DNA from: Styela clava
Lineage: Eukaryota > Chordata > Ascidiacea > Stolidobranchia > Styelidae
Assembly (NCBI RefSeq): GCF_964204865.1
Contig: NC_135252.1
Span: forward strand, 18,993,383 to 19,057,382
DNA: 64,000 bases
Reading direction: 5' to 3'
The first letter of the stretch is position 1. The number at the start of each line of letters is the position of its first letter. The notes under the pieces are model-generated. The model saw nothing but the letters and a program-made list of their open reading frames with translations. It was not told the origin of the DNA and made no database searches. Made by a program: the position numbers and the translations under genes. Below, piece after piece: positions 24,301 through 36,300 of the stretch.

Positions 24301-27300
24301 TTAATGCTAAAAAGATTGGGCTCGAGTGCTTTTTTTTTCGACTGCTCGAGTGCCTAATAGAGGTCAGGCGCTAATTGTAACTAATTCCCTCAAGTTTCAA
24401 CGTGTTTTCAACAAAACAATACCCCGGCGATAATTATAGCTAAAATGTTATCGAGCAATTCACAATTCTATTTATGGAATTTGAAAATTCACCAGTTTCT
24501 TGACGATTTGACGGGTTCTTTGTTCCATTCTTCAGAAAGTTCTGACACCGGGGATATCGAATACTGAATCCGGAGGGTTGAATCCCTGTCCACTTACTGG
24601 TGATTTTCCGTTTTGAAATGCGTGAAACATTCTCTATTTTAAATTAAATGACGTTTCGGCGGCTAGAGTTCTCCCCGAAAATGATGTGTTCCAGACGTTA
24701 GTTAGACGATAGATAAAACATTAGATTATTAATTTTCGTGACGCCCCGTTTTCGAAAATACAAAGTTATATCGCAAAAAAATGCGTTATGATACATTTGG
24801 AATGAAACATTATTTACCGTGAATTCGGTCACATTTTACTCTCCATGACACCCGGTATCCGAAAATACAGTTGTATCTCGAAAAATGTGTTTTGTTACAT
24901 TTAAAATAAAACATTTTTGCGATTAATTTAGATCATATTTTGCTTTTCACGACACCCGTTTCCGAACATACAAGGTTATATCGCAAAATGTGTTTTGTTA
25001 CATTTAAAATAAAACATTTTTGCGATTAATTTAGATCAAATTTTACCTTTCACGGCAACCCGTTTCCGAAAATACAAAGTTATATTACAAAAAATGCGTT
25101 TTGTTACATTTATTTTGCATTCCCAATAAAATACATATTTTCCCTAATTAAGGTCGTCGATGAATCTGTTCCTGTCGTTCAAGCTCGACACACGTTTGGA
25201 CGAGTGTGGGGCGGTTTTTTGGTCGACGATAAATTAAAAAGTTGCCACACGTTATTTGTATAACGATAATAACTGAAAATTAAGATTTTATAATAGAAGT
25301 GAATTTGTCTCAAGATGGTATTTTACGATTCCTGCCCACAGAAAATAAACACGCTGACAGGCTTGGTTATAATTGATATTTATTTAATTTATTTTACACT
25401 ATTAATAAACGCGCCACACCAATTGCGACCATATAACTTGCAGTCGCATCGGTATAGACTGTATGTTTTTGGCGCTCTCACATTAATAATAATTTTCAAC
25501 AAAACAATACCCCGACGGTCATTAAAGCTGGATTCGTTACCGAATAATTCGCAATTTTATTTACGGAATTTGCAATTTCAAGATCTCACTTGACGATTTT
25601 GATGATGTCATGCCCTAATTATTACTGCTTAAATGCCTCAAAATACAACAAATGTAATCATTTTCGACGATAACAGGCGCAACAATTCGTAAACGAGCCG
25701 TTATAACGAAATTCGCTATTGATTTCACCTCTCTCTTGTTTACAATTTTAACATCCCGCCGGCCATGTATGGTCGAATAAAATGTTCACATATTCGAAAC
25801 ATGACTTGGCAAAGGATGGAAGGGATCACTAAAGAGCTAATAGAAAGTACATACGCGAGGGTATGATATTAATATCGAGAATATTTGTGAGCATATCACA
25901 GGACGGAAATATTTTGCACCCGGCTGTTTGTTGGCAGAACAACGATACGCTAAAGTTAATTGATCGAATACAGGGAAGTATTTATTTATCATCTCACTTG
26001 CGAACATCGAGGTTTTGGTGGAATTGTACGATCATGTTGTTTTTCCTAAATAATAACTTTTTCAATAAATGTTCATTTTACTTTTGCGTCTTTATTATAT
26101 GTCTGGTTTTCATTTATTTTAAATTCGAAATTGTCCGAAATACTCCAACAGGTGTATAGGTACAATAATAATAGTACTTACCAAAGTACCTACCAGGGAA
26201 GTTTAATACACACGACGTGTAAAGGGCGTTGTAACTCCCGTTTACTAATTATAAATTTTTTTACATTCTGCTTAATTAAAAAACAACGGCAGTCATCTCA
26301 CGTAACTCTCGCGACCAAATCTTTTTTGTTTTGTATGGCATCCTCTTGGCGACGAATTTATTGCCGACTGAATTTTAATTGTGTTTTAGGTTAGTTATTT
26401 TCTGTTTGTTGGTTTCTAAACTTTACAAACTTGGGTAGCAATTACTATTAACGTGAGATTTGTGCATATAAACGATTGAATATCGCGACTGGATGTCCGA
26501 TATCTGAGAATGCGTAATTCTCTTTCAACATTAATTTTCAGGATATCAGCGTTCATGTGATCGAATAAAAATTATTTATCAAATGGATTGGTATTTCGAG
26601 ACACTCTCAAAATTATTTGGGATCCATTATCATATCATTCGTTTATTTTTTATATTCATGTTTTTCTCAAGAATCACCCTCGTTATATTTAGTGTACCTT
26701 CGCAAAAGAAAACTCTTTGATGTCATCGTTCCTATTAGTGTAGTTGAAATATATGGAAACCTCGCAAGTGGCGTTGTGATGCGAATATTTGATACTAGGT
26801 CAGCAGCATTACAAAGAGTGTTATTTATGAATGCTGAAAGTACATGACATTACTAAACATTTTGCCAATATATGATGTTTTCTGCCCGATTTAAACTGAC
26901 TCGCACGCAAACCAAGGCATGTCGACATTTAAAAATTACTTGTCTTTGGGTAAGCTCTGAAATAGTATAATATAAATAAATGTAAATGAAAAATTAGGTC
27001 ATGCTAGCTCACGAAACGGAAGGATTTTCAAAGTGATCTTGTGTAATATTTCGGAGAAAAAAGTTTGAAAGGAAAGTAGGTCAACCTATCTCTCAAAACA
27101 GGGGAGTATCCTGCGTAATATCTTTTAAAACAGCGGGTGACGACTTTCAAAGTGGTTCAAAATCACAAATTAATAATTATCAGATTAGGTTTAGGGATGA
27201 ATCGCAGTTGAATTTCCAGCGCATCTAACCCGAATTAGTTGATTGCTATTTATATTTGGGGGGGGGGGGGGGTTGTTTTGCACGGGATTTGTACAAACGA

Positions 27301-30300
27301 TCCACCCTGTAACTAATATGGTTTCCAGCCTGCCTCGTGTCTGTTAGATGGAAGGAGTAACAAATGTGAAAGTCTTTGCTGTTTACGCGAGTAAGCAACT
27401 GACACCGTTATACATTGCTTGAAAGTTTTGTCCCTGGCAGGTGTTAGCAGATGTCATTTCGTTGAATGAATTCGCTTAAAGGGAACTCCGTTAACGAAAA
27501 GGCTTCTCTTTAATTCATAATATTAACCGGAGGACCGCTTTTTCGAGTATCTATGCCGTTTTAAATGGGTTATATGAAAGGCTAGGGCACCTAACTTGTT
27601 AAAATCGGCAAAAGCACTTTCGCACTTTTTTTTTGGACTGCGAAGCACTTTCGCACTCATAATTTGCTTAGAGTTAACACTGATCACTGCTATTTTAATC
27701 CGACTTGAATTATTTAAAAATTCATTCCCTCAAATCACAAATACTACTTACGAGGTGATCATTTCTTCATGCAGGAAAGACATTCCATGAGCCATTGACC
27801 ATACAATACGCAAAGCTTCATCCAAAGATACTTTGTGAACTTTCAAATAATCTGCCAGAGAGCCCTGTGATAAATTAAAAAATAAATCTTTAAAGGGATA
27901 CCAAGTATTATCAAAACAAAGTTTAGTGGAATAATACGAGTTGATGGATTCAAAAAGTTTCGTAATATTCATGATATACTCTATTTATTTGCCATTACGA
28001 AAATTTATAATTTTTTTTATGTATAGGCCTATTCTATTTATTTACCATTACAAAAATTGGTAAATTTTTTCTTCGCTTGTGTTTATGATTCAATTAGAAA
28101 TCAATCTTTAGAGGGAAAAACACATTTAAAAAATAAAATTTAGCAGTATCATAGTAGTGGATGTATTTTGAAAGAGTCATGACTCATAATATTCAACAAT
28201 ATTCAAATTTACGGTAAATGAATAATACATAAATGGAAATGTACATGCTATTTGTTTAACAACCCAAACAAAATTGTTATTGACTGAATTCCGATTTGGA
28301 ATTGAATAACAGGGTAGACATGAATTGCACCTGGTGAAATGGATCAAACATCATTATCTTTATTACAGTAATCAGTAGTTTATTTTCTCACCATACTTAC
28401 CACCATACAACTCAATCATGACATAAATTTAAACCTACAGTCAACTATAAATTGCAGACTTGAATTGTGATGCTTTTGCTTTAGTCAATGAAATGTATTT
28501 TAAAAGTTATTTCATTTAAATGAATAAGACATAAATGGAAATGTACATGCTATTTGTTTGACGATTAAAATAAAATTAGTGAATTTTTACTTATGTTTTT
28601 GAATGATTTTTGAATTTCTAATTGAACAACAGAGTTTCAATTTAGCCAATGGCATGAATTTCACTTTGAAAAGGGCTATTCAAACTTATTATCACAAAGA
28701 ACGTAACCATGCCATGAAATTTGAAACTGCAGTCAACTATTAATGGTCGACTTTAGTTGTGACGCTCTCGCTTCAGCCAACATTATTAAAACAGACAGCA
28801 TTATAATTTACTAAGATATTGATTACTTACGCATTAGGTCAGAACGTGACATATTATTTAGTTTTTAACATCATTACATAAAGGCACTCTACAATAAGAT
28901 AAGTCTCCCAGAGTTAAACAGTAAAAACATGCCATAAAATTGGAGACATTTAGAATTAATAATAAACTAATGCTACAAATGTGTGGGTGTGAATCAAGGA
29001 ATCGAGAACACCTGCTACAATATATTGTAAAGTAAATCTACTTTCTCATATTTACAGAGCAAACAATATAAAACACTCAATAGAAAATAAAACCAGAAGC
29101 AGACACCGTATATTTGTTCAACATGTATATAATCTTACATAAAATAATAATAAAGGGACAGGCACTGAGCTATCTTGACAAAGAGACTCACTGGGAGCTA
29201 TTGGGGATGGTCAACAAAAAACTTCCTTTTTCAAAACGCTCTGAAATTATTTATTTTGAATATTAAAAATCAAATATAATGGATGGCCAAAAAAACGTAC
29301 CCAGATCATTAGGAACATATTTTAAGAAAACGTAACTTTTGTGCAAAGTGTCCTTGATTACAGAAACTTTTCAGTACAATCATACACAAACAGGAGTTCA
29401 AGAGTTAAAAATTAAAAACATGAGTTCTGTTTTTTTTGGAAAGTCACCATGTACTATCAATTCAGACTTGTTCAAAGACAATATTCAAAATTTTTGACTC
29501 TCAAAAAAATATTCTATAGTATTTTAAAGAATAGATCATATTAAATCTTGAAACTTACGAATATTCAATCTTCGGTACTCCCGTAGTGTGTGTATCAGGT
29601 TAGGGTTAGACCGTAATTTCATTCCGATTTTCCTTAATTTAGTTCTATTACAAGTTCGGGGACTGTCTGTGTTAGCTAAGTGAATATACCCCTCGCCCAT
29701 AAGTTTCAGTTTCTTTACACAACTTGATGTAAAGTAGGCGAACAAAACTAGTTACCTCCATATTGGTACACACACTACTGGAGCGCCAAACAAAATACAC
29801 ACCTTCTCATAGAATTCTGTAATGAGCCATAACTCAGAATCCAATCCTCCACCACGATTTGATGCCGCTAAAAACTTCAGTATATTATCGTGAGTTGTCA
29901 TTAGAGGAGTCGTGAATATCTCTTGCTCATTCTCCCAAGATGCTTTTTCCTACAAAATTAATGTGAAATGAATTTACTAACTTGTGTAAGATGGCCAAAT
30001 TTATTAAATGAAATGGCTGCTTTTTACCACATAATGGGTTAGCCATTTTTGCCTTTCCTGTTTTAAACTTGCTCAGTATTGTTTCCTATTCAACTGATTA
30101 GGTAATTGATTGTATTATTATTAAGATCTGTACCAAAAGTCACATTTGAGTTAGATTAAACTTGTCATGCTCCAATTGTGGATATTGGATTTACAACAAA
30201 CATGCGAGTTAGTGATCTATACAGAGTTTCCAGCACCTTAGTTCTCCAAGGGGATTGCCAATATCATATGAGCTATTATTATGAATACATTCTAAAATAA

Positions 30301-33300
30301 TATTTTTGAATTCTGAATATTGGATTCATTCCATAGCAAGATCATGTTCAACACAAAGAAGGCAATTTTTATTCAAGACTTCTTAATTTCACTGGATTTA
30401 TCTAAGCTGTCACATGAATAAAATAAGAAAGGAAATCAATGCGAAAAAACAACAACTATAATTAAACTTGAAAGAGTCTTGCAGGTAAAGAATATTTCAC
30501 TGTACAGTAAATTCACCTAAATAATTAAAGTTACAATTCTGAATAAATGAGTACTTACATTGTGATCGAAAGTTTTGACAGCAACAATTGAATCATGTAG
30601 TTGGGCTCTCCATACTTTACCGAATCTACCACGAGCTTTCACTTCCAGTAACTCTGGGGTTGGTAATTCCATGGCATGCTGATACATCACTGTTGTACAT
30701 CGTGTGTCTGCAGTTGCAGGAGTGGCCTGGAAACAGAATAACATTTTTTAACTCTACGATTATTATGATCTTGGTCTGGCGCTCCAGAAGTATGTGTACC
30801 AACTACCAATATGAAGGTAACTAATTTTGTTTGCCTACTTTACATCAATTTATGTAAAGGGACTGAAACCTATATTGCGAGTCTAAAGAAATTCACAAAT
30901 ATAATAAATTGCTCTTTTGTTCATCATATTAATGATATTGCATCCAAGCAACCTTGTGAAATTAGAATTGATTTGTTCCGATACTGAACTATGTCTTAGA
31001 CTGAAATAAAATTCAGAAATCAGGATAACCAAGTATTTGCAATATTTACTTAAAGAAATTCAAACTTCATCATCAACTTCATACAGAGCAGGACTTTACC
31101 ACAACATCGCATCACAGACTAAACATAGAATTTTCAAATGTTAATATAATTATCAAGCAATACTCCACACTTACCACACTGATTCCATCCAAAGCCTCTA
31201 ATCCAATTTGTTTATTCCTGTAGACCCAGAATGCAAATACGACGATAGCACAAACAACAATCAATGGTACAAGAACATAGACCAAAATCAGCCATTCATT
31301 GTAGCTTTCTGCCACCTCTGGTTCTAAAACATAGTAGTAATAAAAAATGATATTTTTTTTTCAGGGATATGAACATTACTTTTATTTCAATATAAGATTT
31401 AACTTTTGATTATGTCTCAAATTTCAAATGCTATTTATTGATTAACCCAGGTTAATGAACGGCATTCCCTTATATATATCATGGACGAGGGACTGGACGA
31501 GTCCGGCATTACAGAGATTCGACGAATCCGAATAATAGGTCAAGGACTCGAATCGAATCCGCTGATTCCATAATGGAATAGCAGGAAAATACGTTTTTGA
31601 CCATGCTAAAGCAAATTGCGCTCGCAAACATACGTTGTAGCTCATATTTTTTGCCTGGTTCTGCAGGTAGCTGTTGAATCATTTTAAAAATTTATTTCTC
31701 CTCTTTTTTGGCGGCCATAAAACAAACGTAAATGTGGGTCAATGTGCACCTTGGTTGTGAACTGCATTTGCAGCTCACCACCCTCCGTTAATTCTAGGCG
31801 GCTATTTCAAAATTCTTACATGTCAATATGAAAAATAAAAAGATTTTGACTACAATGCTTCTACATAATTCCATAATATACTTCTTACTATGTCGCGTGC
31901 GCAAATGGTATATGCCACTCGTATGTGGTACAATGTGATACATCTGCTTGCAATTTAGTAGCGCATGTGAAAATTCTAAAATTCTCCAAGTTTTCCACTG
32001 CTCCCTTTTTAAGGAAAAGATTGCACATAATAAACTCGATGTAAAAACCAGGCGCTAACACATATTTTATTGTTAACGTGTATACCAAAAAGGATATATA
32101 GTTTTTGAAGGCGGCTGGCGGCGACATCATTGTTATAAGCGATCATTAGTTTTTAACATGCGTTTCAATCAGTTAGGGCAGGGATGGGCAAGATTTTTGG
32201 ACTGAGGGCCAAAAATTTCGCCCATCTAGACTGGACATGTGAATATGACGTAAAAAGTTACATTTTATGCACAATATTTACACTGTTACAAAAGCAAAAG
32301 TGGAAAACATTAAGCCTTGTGGCAAAACCAATTTCAATCACGATTTCAACAAATTCCTTGGGCTATTTTTTAGCTAAAGCAATAAATCTGGTTTTAGTTT
32401 GGTTGTGGCAGCTTCAGGGGGGTAATATTGAATTGCTGGCCGTAGTTTGACAACCCTTGAGATAGTGTATCTACTGAGATTTATAGAGGTAAAAGTACAA
32501 ACATTTAAAAAACAGACTCTGCGAAAATTAGTAAAAACAGAATTTATTATAGACTCGGTTAAAATGACGTGAACTCCAAATCGAATCAAAGTCCAAAAAA
32601 ATCGTGGATTCGACTCAAATACGAGTCCGGGTCCGAATCTCGGCCTATCCCTAATATATATAGTCATTTTGATATAAATATTTGATTTTTTTCAGTCAAA
32701 AATTTGAACTTCTTATTGTTTATGCTTCTAAAGCTTGTATCATTCCAGCGATGTGAATATTATTTTTTATTTTAATAGGTCTGTAAAATTCCAATTTCAA
32801 ATATGCCTCAGAAACTATTACATTGAACATCATTTTTGATTTTCTTTAATAATACATGTCCAGGTTACCCAATGATGAGTCTTATTAACAATTCAGAACT
32901 GAAAATTCGAACATTTTGATATTCACGGAAGTTCAAATCCAGTCTTCTTGTCTGTTATTTCTGTTACAGGCTTAGATAAAGTCGGTTTGATAGCAACAAG
33001 TTTTGTGTTATAACTAAATATTTTTTTGAGCAATAATTTTTCATGTTTTTGTCCCATAAGGCAATTTTTTATAATAAAGTATAATGAAGTATAATTCAAT
33101 ATTCAAGTCTTGTCTTGATTGGAGGCATAAAATAAACCAGCGAATAAAAGTGCTTAATTCATCTTCACATCTATTTTTCAATAATCGCCATCAATGAAAC
33201 CAATGAAAAAACTGTACTCCGGGTACTCCAGGAGTATGTATACCAATATGGAGGTAACTAATTTTGTTCGCATTATTTACATCAAGTTGTGTAAAGGGAC

Positions 33301-36300
33301 TGAAACCTTTGGGCAAGGAATATACTCACTTGGCTTACACAGACAGTCCCCGAACTTGTAATAGGGCTAAAATAAGGAAAACCGGAATAAAATTATAGCC
33401 AACCCTAACCTGGTACACACACTACGGGAGTACCAAACTCAGATAGCACAATATTGTTGTCATATTTCCACTCACACCACTGGTTGCCAACCTTTTTTGA
33501 ATTCCTCCCTGGTTGGCAAACGCTTACTTACACCGTTGTAAGTTTTTTTGTAATTGTCAAAATATAATTGAGCGATTTCTTGCCTAAAACAATATACGAA
33601 TCTTTTCTACCTGTGTCTTCGATAGCAGGATCAGCTGCGGGATCAAGATAAAATTTTCTGTGACAAAAACTTCCTTCACAGCAACAATAATAAACTCCAT
33701 TTCTATGACTATCATTAGAAGCTCTGCATTCAAATCTGAAATAAAAATTGAACCATATCGCTTTAGGAAACTTTTCACAATTTTCAGAAATGGGCCTTTT
33801 TCATCTTCTGTCATTATAAACCAGGGGATATATTTAGGGCTGGGTCACCTCGCTGGGCCTGATTAGTTTTGATTTTAGGTAGTGGCCAAAGGTAGGAATG
33901 CTGATGAAGTGGGATAGGTTCATATTTAAGTTCCAATAATTATATATTTATATTTGCCTGACCAATCCATGACAGATATTTAAGAAATGCTATTATTAAA
34001 TTTTATTAATGAGAACACACAAAGACAGGAGAATTTCAGCATATCATTTTTTGGAAAGAGGTGTTAAACAGCTTGAAGTTTATAATAGGGATAGTTAACC
34101 AAAGAAAAAGTTTGCCTAATTAATTAATAATGGCCAATAAATTTTGGCTAAAATTCCTCTTTTTAGATGTCAATGATTTCAAATCTCCAGATATCCCACA
34201 ATGTAAACAAACAACTTTCAAGTCAATGAATTTCTACACATACCAATATGATATAGCAATTGAGCAAAATCACATACAAGCATAAGATTTAACAACAAAC
34301 ATTAAAATAGGAAAGGAGATACTTAGGTGAGACAGCGCAATACTTCAAAGAGATAAAAACCAGACATGGGCATCATAATAAGCAAAATAGGCTGCAGTCA
34401 GACTACTTGACACAGAAATTTAGTTAAGATTTAAGGTAAACAATCAGTCTGTGAATGAACCATGCATGGGACCACAAATTGAAAAATCACAGAAAACTCA
34501 ATCTTGAAATAATTTGTCAATACCTAACTTCTATTAAATCTTACTATCAGGAAGAACTTCAATGTACATATGTACTACATATGTACAATGCAGGAATACC
34601 ATAAAACCCAATTTTTTTCAATTATTCTACAAAAATGAAGAAAATTTATTTAATAACACTTGAACTTCTGTTTATGATGGTACCTATAGTTTCAGTAATC
34701 TAGTCTAGAACACTTTGTATAAAAGTTATGTGCGAAGTCTCTAAAATATGCTCCAAAAGACCTGGGTTGAGCCAATGTAAATTTGTGTATTGTACTGGGT
34801 TTGAACTACAAAAGTATTTTTATGCATAGCCAGGAGAAACTAAAAATTTTCAAAATAGGTGAAGGAAAAAAGTTCAAGCAAAAAAAGATTCGGAACATAT
34901 ACTAACCTGTCGACACACTCATGATGTTTGAGCCAACATCCACTATTTAGAATTTTAATAACGCCAGAATCGTTTCTCCAACTCATAAAACAATGGCTGC
35001 CGGGCCGACATATCTGAGTCTTATTGCAAAACCCGTTCTGGTCAAGATCCTGGACAATATTTATTACGGTAAATAATTTGATTTAATTGATGGTAAATAT
35101 TGACAATTTACTTCAATCAGTTTGAAATACAGATGAAATTGAATGACTATTACATATTTGAGGATCCGTTTTCGCCAAGATCTTGGACAATTATCATAAA
35201 ATCATTTGAATTGATAGTAATAATTAGAAATTGAGCAGATGCAATAGATGGAATTAGAGAGATTCTATTGTACATTTGAGGGCATAGCGAGGTCAAAAGA
35301 ATTTATGAAACACTTTTCTTTAAATAAAAAATGAAAAAAAGATCAAAAACTCTGAGCCCCCTTTTTATTTCCTACTATACTATGTATGGCATTCAAGCTG
35401 GTAGAGCCCACCAATGGCATAAGACAAACAAAAGTTACCTACATTTAGAGGCTTGTAGATATACTAATTTTGATTACAACAAAAGCTGATACATTCAGAC
35501 ATGATCGCATCATATTTATCAATCTACTAATAGCTCCTCAAGAAAGCTATGGTATCAAGAAAAATTTAAATAAATAACAAAAAATACACTTGTTTAAAAT
35601 CTCATAAAAAAAATTCACCAACAAACAGTACCTCTGCAGAACAAGGACCTTCAGATAAGTTTGGTTTTTCATTATAATTGTCACATTGAATCACAGGACC
35701 ATCATTCATAATCTCATCATTGTCGTAAAACTGATCTCTCAAACCTAATCCGTTTCTTCCAACCCCTCCATCAACAGAAGCAAGTAAGAAGGCAAAACCT
35801 AGAAGGTAAGGATATTTATTATTTACATTTGAATCAAGACTCCAAAATTAATACAATAGGTGATGAAAAATTTGGACAAGTAAAAGTATTTGAATAATGA
35901 AGGGACACAACAAAAATCCTGTAAGTTTAAAAGCCCAAAATGGTGTGGTGAATAAAAATATTGTTATCATGCAAAATAAGGGGTACATGTTCGCTTCATT
36001 TTGAAGTGTAAAAAGATATTTACAAAGTCACACCTCTAAATAAAACCATGTTTGGTGTTGGCGTTATTAAATTTAGACGATAAGATGTTTAAATATTTTC
36101 CATTGCACAGTTTGAGAAGCTTCAGACAGGCCAACACAAAACAATGTAAATATATATCTAACTAACATGAAATATAAAACTCATTATACAACAATTATAC
36201 ATATATATATTCAAAATTAAATATATAAATCTATGTTTTTTCAAGTTTAAACATTTTCATTTTTTATTCAAATATGGAATACAAAACATCCAAGATGTGA

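Noticed and set aside
24735..25105. CRISPR-like array
   Set aside because: Repeat units are long, contiguous and without spacers, in a eukaryotic transposon.
25315..26847. Several plus-strand frames inside the 4.6-kb element as possible transposase pieces
   Set aside because: None shows hAT motifs such as the dimerisation block or DDE-region signatures.
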